The translations under genes were made by a program, and so were the position numbers. DNA of 64,000 bases from Nicotiana tabacum (lineage: Eukaryota; Streptophyta; Magnoliopsida; Solanales; Solanaceae): the NCBI RefSeq assembly GCF_000715075.1, contig NC_134101.1, forward strand, positions 121,896,616-121,960,615. The letters run 5' to 3'. The notes under the pieces were generated by a model, which saw only the letters and a program-made list of their open reading frames with translations, ran no database searches and was not told the DNA's origin. Below, one piece after another: positions 10,590 to 21,539 of this stretch (position 1 is the first letter of the stretch; every line of letters starts with the position of its first letter).

Positions 10590-11115
10590 TCTCCCTGGCA
10601 TAACGGAAGGAACTTTTCCTACCCAAAACCCCCGGCATAACCCGATGAATCTTCCCGGCATAACCCGATGAATCTTCCCGGCATAACCAGATGAATCTTC
10701 CCGGCATAACCCGATGAATCTTCCCGGCATAACCCGATGAATCTTCCCGGCATAACCCGATGAATATTCCCGGCATAACCCGATGAATCTTCCCGGCATA
10801 ACCCGATGAATCTTCCCGGCATAACCCGATGAATCTTCCCGGCATAACCCGATGAATCTTCCCGGCATAACCCGATGAATCTTCCCGGCATAACCCGATG
10901 AATCTTCCCGGCATAACCCGATGAATCATCCCGGCATAACCCGATGAATCTTCCCGGCATAACCCGATGAATCTTTCCGGTACAACCCGATGAATCTCCC
11001 CGGCATAACCCGATGAACCTTTTCGGCATAACCCGATGAATCTCCTTGGCATAACCCGATGAATCCTCCCAGCATAACTCAATAAATCTTTTCGGCATAA
11101 CCCGAGAACCTTTCC
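10590..11115. repeat. 23-bp minisatellite, about 21 phased copies
   Basis: The unit contains GGCATAACCCGATGAATC and recurs every 23 bp. Copies at 10634 and 11094 are exactly 20 units apart. Units are near-identical in the middle and diverge toward the right end (11000-11115). A further degenerate unit lies at 10590. Because 23 is not a multiple of 3, one stop-free pass opens all three minus-strand frames, giving long 23-residue-periodic frames that are probably not genes. Confidence 0.92.
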
Positions 11116-11119
11116 ATGC

Positions 11120-11410
11120 AATCAGCATTAGGGTTTTAAACCCTAAACTGAATTTTCCTTTTAGTCAGCTTTAGAGTTTTAAACCCTAAACTGAACTTTT
11201 TCCTTTCGGCCAGCATTAGGGTTTTAAACCCTAAACTGAGCTTTTTCCACGCAATCAGCATTAGGGTTTTAAACCCTAAACTGAATTTTCCTTTAGTCAG
11301 CATTAGGGTTTTAAACCCTAAACTGGATTCTTCCTTTGTTCGGCTTTAGAGTTTTAAACCCTAAACTGAACCTTTCCCCAGCTAGCCGGTATTAGGGCTC
11401 CAACCCTGAA
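11120..11410. repeat. Telobox palindrome array, six good copies
   Basis: Core TTAGGGTTTTAAACCCTAA (two perfect 9-base arms around one T) at 11128, 11216, 11261 and 11303, with one-base variants TTAGAG at 11171 and 11346 and a decayed copy near 11388. Spacing is 42-45 bp. Each core holds AAACCCTAA, the plant telobox, which in plants is bound by Myb-type telomere-repeat proteins. Confidence 0.85.
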
Positions 11411-11808
11411 CTAAGCATGCATATCCTCTTTCATCAATTTTATGAACTTCCTGGTAAATAATTAACGAAATTTTCCTAGTGAAACTAGGGCAGAAAATTT
11501 CGTTCGTTTGTTTGTTTTTCCCCGCAGGTCTAACCTCGAGCCACACGGATCGAAATGACCCACGAGATGAGTCTCGACTCAAAATCAAAGAAGAAAAAAA
11601 AAGACAAAAGAAGACATCCCGAGATATCAGAGTAAATGGAGAGCAGATCGACTCCAACATTTGACTAAGGTCCTAAACCCTGCCAATTGCGTCTCACTCA
11701 GTATCCCAGAGGTTAAACAAATCGCCGCAACTCGCAAGCATCAAGATCCAGATCGGAGTCTACAAGCAGAATCAGCTAAGACCCAAGATCAAGTCGTAAA
11801 AGAATCAT
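11411..11808 (+). other. Region before 3' LTR of element A, with candidate polypurine tract
   Basis: The longest purine run is at about 11587-11614 (AAAGAAGAAAAAAAAAGAC and onward), the best candidate for priming plus-strand DNA. The LTR could therefore begin anywhere from about 11615 to 11809; the sequence does not settle it because the left LTR is cut by the window edge. Confidence 0.4.
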
Positions 11809-14800
11809 AGATAGGAATCTTGTAACTAGCAGTTGACATACACATAAGTAGTTAGTTCAGTTTCTAATTTTCGTTTGGTTGTAATAAGGCGGTCAGTGAC
11901 GCGGCAGTGACAACAGCAACAGCAGTAGCAGCAAGCATTGCAATCCCATGGTAGTCCCAGCTACCAAAACTTCTCGAACTACATTGACCTGATTCCTGTT
12001 TAGCCCAGGATATGTAGGAAATCTTTGAAGCAAGATTCGGTCAGATCTTTCAAAAAAATGCTTCATACGGAGTGGTCTATAGGCAAAAATCGCTCATACA
12101 CGCTCACTTTGTCTTTGCACGAAAACCCTTCGTGTTTCCGAACAAAGAGGGGCAGCTGTGAGCACGTGATTTTTGTTTCACACGACAATCGCTCCAAAAA
12201 GAAATAAAAAATAATAATTGGCCCTGCTGTACAATTTTGGATTTCTGTGCGGCACCTTATTGATTTATTTGTGACTTCGGCCCATTTTTATTTATTTACT
12301 TTATTAAAATAAAATTCAAAAAATATATGTATCCTGCATAATTCGAACTGTAATCCGGTCGTTAAATAGAAAATCATGAATAGGCATCTTCGTCCGTGAT
12401 TTTATTTGGTTTGACTTTACCCGTTTTTAGTGTGTGTGCAAATAATTGTATTGAGTGTGTATTTAATTTTAATTTGATTTTTTGGCTTAGTTTTGTTTTA
12501 AAATAAATAAGAAAAAGGAAATAAATAAATAAAAAATAATAAAAAAAAATAAAGAAAAGACCCCTTCCCTTCCGGACTTGGGCCAATTTTAACAAAATTG
12601 GCCCAAACAAACAGCCCAAGACCCAGGCCTGCCCGGTCCAGGCCACCTGATGCCCAGGACGTCCAAACGACGTCGTTTGAGTCGTGCCTGATCTGGGCCG
12701 TTGATCTCAGATTGATCAACGGCCAAGATCAATCCCCCGTAACCCACCAACAAACCCGACCCGTCTCACCCGGACCGACCCCAAACCTTTATCCTTGAAA
12801 CGACGTCGTCCCTGGTTAGCCAAAGGATCCTGGCCCTTCATCTCATCTCATCCAACGGCCAGGATCCATTTGCTCACTAACTATATAAACTCCTAACACT
12901 ACCCTGCCCCCCCTATCCAAACCCCAGCCTTCGTCGTCCTCACCACAACCCCCAAACCCTAGAGCCGCCCTAGTATCCCCCACCATGAAAACCGGCGGCA
13001 TGAACGCCGGTGACCTTCCCCTTAACACCATAGAACCCCCTTGATGTCTTGAACCCAAATCCATCAACCACACACCTCGAATCCTATCCCACCTTCTCGA
13101 ATCTTCATTTGAAGATTCGAGTCGGAACCCAATCTACACCGATCGGCCCTAAATTCATACCAGACACTCCCCAGACCCCCCTCGTGACCAAACCATACTT
13201 GGTTTGGTCCGAATCTAACCAGGGAAACATGAATCCCGGATCTGAGTTTTTGGAACTTTGTAGTTCTTCATCACTGGCCCATGCCCGTCCGAGCCAAAGA
13301 GATTAAGGTCTAATGGACCTTAATCGAAGTGTTTCTCATCTTAGAAACACTTCGATTAAAGTCCGTTCAGCCTTAAGAAAGGTCTGTCCAAATCCGAGTT
13401 CAAACTTTTAACTTTGCAAGTTTTAAGGTGAGTTTGCTTTCTTTCCTTTATTTGTTTTAGTCCGTGTGATTTGTTCATGTTTTGTTTCAATTTGTGTCTT
13501 TAAATTTTACCACCTTCTGTTTGACCACTTTGCCTGAACCACTGTGTTTTGTTTGAACCCCTCCTATTCTGATAAGACATGTGTATTGGTTGTATTCCAA
13601 GTTTGTACTGACTAACTGATTCCTCAAAGTATAATTCTGTTTAATCAGTATAAGTCGAGTCATGTGTCCCATGCTTTTGAATGTCTGATTTTTGGCTACG
13701 TTTGTGTATGTTAATGCTAATATAGTCGAGTCAACATGTGTCGTCAATTAGTTTCAACTGTCTGAACAAAGTTAAATCGATTTGCTTCTGTTGAACATTT
13801 GCCTGAATCAATTAAGAACCAGTTTTGTTTACTTATAGCTGTTGGATTGTTTGTGTTTAAATTCTGAATTGGAAGGCATGTGCACTCGTGCACAGCATGT
13901 GCATTGGTGCACCTCATGTGCTTTGTGCACAGCCTGTGGCCTGCATAAAGGTCTTTGTTTAAATTTAAAATGGTTTGACAGCATATGCTGTCAACAATCC
14001 TACTGCCCATACTTGCTTTTAGTTAAATAAAATGGAAAAGTTAAATCTGCCAGGGAATGATGGGGGTTAATACTTAAATAACTAATTGGAATCTAAAAAT
14101 GAAAAAAGGGCACATGGGAGGGGTACTGTTGATATTCTAAACAGGCTGTTAAAAGGAGTAATGTGAAGGCTTATAAAAGGGAGAGAGATACAGAATTAGG
14201 AGATAGACATATACAGAATTAGAGGGGAGAAAGAAAATACAGAGACTGTGAGGAATTTTTGAAAGAGAGAGCTGAAATACATACAAATAGATACACACAG
14301 AGCATATAGGAGAATTGGAAAGAGGGAGGGGAATACACATTGAGAGATAGATATACACACACAAACAGAAAAGCTGGGAAAGAACTTTGTTTGATAACAC
14401 AGACAGACAAAAACTAGAAGTTGCATTCTTAGTTGCTGTTTTGATTTCACTGGTTTTGATATGTTGTCCAACACTGATTCCTTCTAAATCCAACTGAGTC
14501 TGTTGGTCGTTTGTTGGTCTATTCTGAGATTTGGTCTAGCTGGGATCTAGATTCTACCTCAATTGTTTCATCTGTTGCTGCTGCTGTTACTCTGATTCCT
14601 GTTGCTGCTGATCTTCCCTGTTATTCTCCTTTTCTTCTGTGCATTTCAGCCTTCCAGGTACACATTTCGAGTCCCGTATTGATGTAACTAAAACAGTTCG
14701 AAAGCATGAAATGAAAAGGTTTGAAGAAGTTCAAGTATTTGTTGTGATATTTACGGTACATTAACGGGTTTGTAAAAAATTTGATTAGTTTATAATTCAA

Positions 14801-15950
14801 TAGTTTGAAAGCATGTACTGGCACTCGATTGGGTTTAGCCCTTTGTGTTTTAGTTTGATAGTTGTTTGTTAATACGGGGTATGTATACTCCAATCTTATA
14901 CAATGCTGTTTCTGTTTCATTTAATCTTTTTTTGGTTCCGTTAGGCAATACATAGGGTCACGCTCAAAGTCCCATTAGTAACAATGTCCAGTAACTAAAT
15001 CCTTTAATCTAGTCTAAATAAGTTTGGTTAAGTTCAGCTCAAGAAATGTTCGGATTAAGTGTTATATTTCATTAGCTCGTATGTGATTCCTTGTCAAAAT
15101 AAAAGCATTGTTCCATTAAAGTATAATGTTTCATTAACTTTATAGATAATTAATCATAAGAATCCGGATCAGGCCAAAGCATATAATTGAATTAGCACAT
15201 ACCTTTTCTTCTAGATTTAGAGACAAACGCACTAGAAATATAGTCACTGTAGGATACTCTTCTAAAATAATGAGACGAGTCTCGCCAAATAAAAATGCAA
15301 ATTGCGGGGCCCTCAACAACTAATCATAATATTTAGAATTCAGGCTAGGCCGTTTAGTGAATCTCATGGCCTTCTCAAAAAATAATAACGCGTTAGACTC
15401 TTTAGGCGCGACTTAATTAAATCATATTCTTAAATTCGGGTGCACATTGATGTGACCCAAATCCAAATCTCAACGAAGTCAAAATGTGTTGACGATCACG
15501 GGCGCATTGATTGTGACGTGGTTCGAAATGCATTTTCACGACGTTGCAATTCTATAAAAATAAGTGATAATGATAAAAGCGGTTCAAACTTAATAAAAGC
15601 ACATAAGTCACAACATGTATTTAAATCAGATATTTAGCCATTATAACAATTTAAGCGGCCGTGCTAGAACCACGAGATTCGAGGGTGCCTAACACCTTCC
15701 CTCGGGTCAACAGAATTCCTTACTTAGAATTTCTGGTTCGCAGACTTCATTTGGAAAAGTCAAATATTTTCCTCGATTTGGGATTCAAGATAAACCGGTG
15801 ACTTGGGACACCAAAAGCCAAACCTTTCCCAAGTGGCGACTCTGAATTAAATAAATAATCCCATTTCGAATATTGTCACTTAAATTGGAAAAACTCCACC
15901 CGCGCATCTAACCCCTCGGGGCTGGGGGCGCGCAAAAAGGAGGTGTGACA
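11809..15950 (+). repeat. 3' LTR of element A
   Basis: Near-identical to 1-4142, with about 20 differences noticed by eye (for example a 2-base loss near 13995). It ends GGTGTGACA at 15950. The start may be up to about 190 bp further left. It carries the same TATA box (12882-12889), inverted-repeat cluster and two-stem motif as the 5' LTR. Confidence 0.9.
11979..12017 (+). other. Two-stem structured motif, copy 5 (3' LTR)
   Basis: Direct LTR copy of the motif at 171-209, with the compensated CTACAT/ATGTAG outer stem. Confidence 0.6.
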
Positions 15951-17120
15951 CAGAGAAGTTACATATAGATTGTATTAAAAGTATTTTCATTACCATCGAG
16001 CTATAATCGATGGGTAGGCCCCTATTGGGCAACCTCTGATCAGATGGTATGTTATATGATGATCCTACTGTGGCCGAGCGCTTATAAGCGAGCCCAGTTG
16101 GTCGAGATACAAAGCCTAGTATGGTCGAGCGCTTATGAGCGAGCCTACTATGGCAGAGTAGATATATATATATATATATATATATGTATACCGAGCCTTA
16201 CAGGGACGGACAGCTATTTTACTTACTATATTGAGAGAGTTGAGTCAGTATCAGCAGGTAAGCTTATCTTCAAATTATCTTTGACTTCCAGCTACTTGCA
16301 GTTATTATATTATCAGTTCAGTTTCAGCTTTCAGTATATTGCCTTACATACTCAGTACATTATTTCGTACTGACGTCCCTTTTCTGGGCGTGCTGCATTT
16401 CATGCGTGCAGGTTAGACAGACAGAAGAGCAGATATATATATATATATACCGAGCCTTATAGGGCCGGACAACTATTTTACTTACTATATTGAGAGAGTT
16501 GAGTCAGTATCAGCAGGTAAGCTTATCTTCAGATTATCTTTGACTTCCAGCTACTTGCAGTTATTATATTATCAGTTCAGTTTCAGCTTTCAGTATATTG
16601 CCTTACATACTCAGTACATTATTTCGTACTGACGTCCCTTTTCTGGGGGCGTTGCATTTCATGCATGCAGGTCAGACAGACAGACGAGTAGGCCTCTTCA
16701 ATAAGTGTTGCCCAAGTTCATCTTGATCGGTAAGCTCCATGCCTTTCGGAGTTTCCGAGTCTAGAGCCTTATGTATATCTTGTATATATATGTATATATG
16801 TCATGAGTAGGTCGGAGAGCCATTCCGTTCACAGCGTATCCATTAGTAGAGGCTTGTAGACATATCTTGTTAGGTAGTGCAGTATGTTGGGCTTTCAGGC
16901 CTTGTATGTATATTTGGTTGGTTTGTCAGCTGTAATAAATATGATGGCCTTGTCGGCCAAATTGTATATTGAGAGTTAGTTAGCATTCGCAGTTGTCTTG
17001 CAATGTGGCCCATGGCCAAAGTATGAAATCACATGTTCAGAGTTCCTTAGTCGCAAGTTGGTACACAAGGATAGGTGAGGCACTGGGTGCCGGTCTCGCT
17101 CCCAGGTTCGGGGCGTGACA
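15951..17120 (+). repeat. 5' LTR of element B, right part only
   Basis: Homologous to 22848-23758, starting exactly where element A ends and finishing GGGCGTGACA. It differs from the 3' LTR by an internal tandem duplication of about 259 bp. Confidence 0.85.
16174..16690 (+). repeat. 259-bp tandem duplication inside the 5' LTR of element B
   Basis: The segment beginning CCGAGCCTTA at 16191 recurs at 16450. TA microsatellites (16162-16185 and 16432-16448) lie at the unit edges. The 3' LTR has only one unit (near 23090). Confidence 0.85.
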
Positions 17121-17124
17121 ATAG

Positions 17125-17136
17125 TGGTATCAGAGC
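17125..17136 (+). other. Primer binding site, initiator tRNA-Met type (element B)
   Basis: TGGTATCAGAGC lies 4 bases after the LTR end, matching the 3' end of plant initiator tRNA-Met. Confidence 0.85.
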
Positions 17137-20100
17137 AGTTCTATCCTAGGGAGTCTACAATCCGTGTCTAGTAGAGTCTTGTTTATGGGTGTGTCGTGCA
17201 CCACACTTATAAGCAGGAGGCTACAGGGCATTTAAGACTGTCACTCTTTATTCTTACTCTAGATCGTGTGGTAGAGCTCACTTATAAGAATCCAAGTCCC
17301 GAGCTTCTATTTTTATTCATAATAAGACGATACCTACGTTCAGAAAGATGATCGATCAGAGATATAGCTGTGAAAGTGTTAAATTAGAGGAACTCGGCTT
17401 TGTATCATGCTTATGATAAGTAAATATGAGGTTTTCAGCAGATCATGTGCGTACTAAAAGGTGTAAGCCTCTTCATAAGGAGCCTTAAGGCAAGAATGTC
17501 TATCCACCTTTATGGTGAAATACAATGAGAGATTAAAAGGACAAATACAAGTTTCAATAATCAAAAGAAGCAAGATGAAGAAATGTATAAGGCGCCCAAT
17601 TAATGAAGGTTAACAGCGTTTATAATTGAGGCATAGGAACATAAGCTTTTTGAGTTATATTCAATAGTAACAGAGGTATATACAATTGGTCGCACCCCTT
17701 CCAAATATTCCCTATAGGGATTAACAGAAGTAGTATAAAAAGATATGATGGATGAATTGTTTGCGTCAGTTGACATTTTTGAAGGATATTGCAAATATGC
17801 TAATAGATCACTTTATGAGATACCTAGATGGTGCACTCTAAAATAGTGTAGCCAGGTATGAGTACTACAAGACAGGCACTATAAGCCTTGAAGAGATAAA
17901 TATTACCTTAGTGTGGCTCGCATCACTAGTAAAGCGAGAACGTTAAGCAAGTTGAAGAGCCACTAGATGGAGCAAAGGAAAGCTAAAACCGAAAGAATGT
18001 CATATTGAAGTTTTCACAAGAAAAGGGATATGCAGAAATATTAGCAGAGTAATAAGAAGAGAGTTAATGAAGCATTATGAGTAAGATATGATACACAGAT
18101 AATAATGGTAGGTCAAAAAAAATGATGACAATGTTACAGAACCTATAGTCAAATGAAGAAAGAGAGGAAAGGTGATGGGTCTTAAGACAACGAAAGAGTA
18201 TAGGCCATAAGGTTATATCCTCATTTTGAGAAATAAGTTCGTGACTCCAACGCGACTACAAGAGGGGAGAGTTAATCCCGAGAGTAACAGAAATTAGTAT
18301 GGACTGGTAAACAAGGTAAATTAAATATAAATTAGGGACTGAGTGACTGATGATAGTCCCCATCATAAGAATTTCAGATTTTGTTTTGCCAATAATAGAA
18401 TGGACGACAAAGGAAGATTCATGAGAAATTCAGAGAATGGTCATTTAGGAAGACGCTTCCCTACAACAAGCAATGTGAGTAATGTTCAGCTTAAGGGACT
18501 GTATGTGCCAGTTATACTAAGTTTCACCCTCGTGAGTAAGGAATTTTGGTATCCTTAGTACGGAAGGATTACTGCAAGGCGAGTAAGGGTCATCGATGAT
18601 GTGAAAGGATGCCAAAGATGAAGAGGTAAAACATTTATAGGTAGATCCTCATAGCTTCAAATCTTAGTACACCCCTAAAGGGGGGAATATGGAGTAATGT
18701 GGCATGAAGTCAGAATTAAGTAGTTCTAGTGACTATGGAATGGTAAAGGAAGTAAAGGTTCCTGCCTGAAATGTTATTGATAAATAAGGAGCCAGCGTGA
18801 GACGTAAGTTAAGACCATGGAAATAACCCAAGAAAGATTACGAGGAATATTAATATGAGAATGGGCCAACGAGTAGTTAGTAGTTGGTCAGCAAGATCCC
18901 AGTTATGGATAAACATGGGGTTACGGACGAGTCATCAGATCATGTAAGATAAACATAGTAAAATCCAACATGGAGAATTCAGCCTCAAAGAATATCATTA
19001 TAATACTTGAGATATATTCAAACAAGAGTCGGGGTAGTAAAAGGTACCGTATGAGTGTTACGGGAATAAAAGAAAGTTTCACTAGGAAGACAGTCAAAAT
19101 ATCAGTTCAAAAGCAACCATACAAGCACAAGGGCATAGAAGTAAGCATTTACGGATGATTATAGGCGAGTAAGGACATAAAAAAAAGTCTATAATAAGCT
19201 CACAGCTTTACGAGAGTCAAGGGTTCTCCCTAAATACTACAACGAAAGACTAGATGAAGAGATAAGAAAGAAGGCTTCAACCTAAGCACAACGACCTAAA
19301 GAGGAAATGGTCATGTAACGACAATCTCGTACATACATTGTAAGCATTCCAAAGGAAAATGGCACCTACCGTGGCTAATGAATGGGAAGTAATAACTAAA
19401 AGTAATATTCGATATCATATGAGTTGTATGAGAACTCTAGCAAGTGTGGGCACTATGATAAGCTAAATATGGACGCAACAAGGGACAGAAAGACCAAGAA
19501 AAGTAATAGCTTACGTTGAAAGAAAGCTAAGACAGAATGAAAGAATTATTTGATCAATGATCCAGAGTTAGTACGTTATGGATACACTCAAGATTTTGGA
19601 ACATTATCCAGGCAGCATATTTGTTGATAATCACACAGCCATAGAAAACTCCAGTATAAGTTAAAAGAAAGAATTAAGCCCAGGGCATAGACAAAGGATT
19701 GAATTATTAGAAGATTGTATCATGGATATTCCATAATGCCCATGAAAGGCTAAGGTAATAACTGATACCATGAGCCATGGATCGGAAGATAGCTTAAGCC
19801 TACGTTAAGGCTGATCAGAAGGAAAAGGGAACTAAAAGATTACATCACCTAAGTAAATCAGGAGTCTGATTATTGGACCTAGAAAAAAATATAGAAGTTG
19901 TGCTTGAGAACATGACAGAATCACTCTTAATATTAGACGTTCAAGAGAAATAACATAACAACCATAATCTATAATGGCTCTACAAAAAAGCTAGTTAGAA
20001 GAAGTACCAACCTCATAAGAAGTCAGTAAGAAGCTCCCATCGAATTGTGTATGTAGCAGAGGTGCGAGTATTATAATAGAGCTTCAAGTTATGGACATGA

Positions 20101-21504
20101 ATTACACCTAGGTGGAAGCGAGGTCAGGAAAGAGATAGAAGATACGATGTGAAATTTTAAGGTAAGTAAGGTAAAGGTGAACAACGTACGAGATACTCAA
20201 AGGTAAAAGATTGTGAATAATCCATACTTTGGATAGAAGGCTATAAGCACGGGGATCCAATAACCAGGAGTGATAGCGGTATCGTCGGCGACATGTCTTC
20301 CAGCCTATGGTTTCTAAATACTAAGAGATCTAGTTAAGAGAGTAGAGAAAAGTTGGAGACAATGTGATGTCTCGCTGGACGTTCCAGAATAACATAAGGA
20401 AATCTGTGGTGCAAGCAAGTTAAAGGAAAGTTGCAAGTAGTATAAATGGATATGTATAAGTCGCAAGTTAAAGTATGGTAGAGTGACAAAGTATTAAAGA
20501 AACATGAGTAAGGATGAGGAAAGGCAAGTGAAAAGGTGACGAGCATGGATAAGTCCTCGAGATTTAGTCCATGGAAATAAGAGAGGTCATGGTTTCTCTA
20601 AGTTAGTGAACGTTCAGTATAGCCTGAATGAACTAAAAAGAGTCTAAGATTAATAATATTTAGAAGGAATGAAATGCTGACCTGGTAATAAAATGAGGGT
20701 ATAATTGTGACAGATAAAGGATGACGTTTGAACCTTCGTTTGAATAATGATTTAAAAAAAAAGAGAAAAGATTTCGCTGGCGGCGCGAAATTAGGATACC
20801 CCTATATGGTGAATCACATTAAGACACTATGAAATACGATTATGGGAATCACTTCGAATATTCCTTGATGTAACGTAAGCCCTAGTGGCAAAGTATTGCG
20901 TAAGAAGTCTGAAGTTATCAGTGGTATATTGTAGATCAATATTGAGGTGAATCAACAATGGATTAACAAAAGTCACAACGTATGAGATAAGATTGGGCCG
21001 TCATTCTAAAGATGAGCAGTAATGAGAAAGCATTAAAGGACATAAATTTATACATATGGAACAAGCAATGAGAGTAAGATGGGATTTGGTAGCATACCTC
21101 AGCAACGATAAATTAAAGTAAGAGTTATAGTAGTGAATTCATATGGATAGCTAAACGGACCTACGCGATGAGATATAGCAATATTCGTGAATTCAACGAA
21201 GTACCGAGCGAAGAACTTCAATATACTCATATATTCCCAAAGGGACATCTTAGCAAGCTCTACATATGAATCCTAGAGATTGGGCACACATACAAGGTCA
21301 AAATTATACATGCTGCATGATGAAAGGTAGTAACAGTTACGAGATTGGAAAGATTTCGAGTACAAGTTGTGGTGTGAGAAGGAAGCCTAAGGGGGGAATG
21401 CCCTAGAATTTTGGACTCATTCACAGAACATTCTCCTAAATGGAAAGGGAAGTTCTAAAGTATTCGGAAGATATAAGTTATGAAAATGATAAGTGCGTCA
21501 GTCA
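17137..21504 (+). other. Noncoding interior of element B
   Basis: About 4.4 kb, rich in A and G on the + strand, full of stops in every frame and with no Gag, protease, RT or integrase motif that I could find. Either decay has erased pol or the element never had it. Confidence 0.6.
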
Positions 21505-21537
21505 ACATTCGAGGATGAATGTTCCAAAGGGGGGAAT
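21505..21537 (+). other. Hairpin plus polypurine tract of element B
   Basis: ACATTCG (21505-21511), loop AGGA, TGAATGT (21516-21522), then the purine tract AAAGGGGGGAA (21526-21536) just before the LTR at 21540. The tract primes plus-strand synthesis in this element class. The hairpin has a counterpart in element C. Confidence 0.65.
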
Positions 21538-21539
21538 AA

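Larger units (their letters stand above)
1..15950 (+). mobile_element. Non-autonomous Tat/Ogre-type Ty3/gypsy LTR retrotransposon (element A), 5' end outside window
   Basis: Two near-identical direct repeats of 4142 bp (1-4142 and 11809-15950) end in TGACA and flank an internal region with a primer site for tRNA-Arg, a broken gag, a scrap of pol and several noncoding repeat arrays. The tRNA-Arg primer site and the very long LTRs are known traits of the Ogre/Tat group of plant Ty3/gypsy elements. No protease, reverse transcriptase, RNase H or integrase core was found between 8325 and 11808, so movement would need enzymes from a related element. LTR copies differ at only about 20 positions by eye, so insertion was recent. 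The right end abuts 15951 inside an LTR of element B. The true LTR start lies left of the window. Confidence 0.85.

Noticed and set aside
10616..11115. CRISPR-like array
   Set aside because: Units are contiguous with no unique spacers and the genome is a plant's; it is a minisatellite.
10416..11128. Three overlapping minus-strand reading frames of 150-182 codons with a repeated GRFIGLCREDSSGYAGK-type peptide
   Set aside because: They are produced by a stop-free 23-bp minisatellite in all frames and have no start context, so they are not treated as genes.
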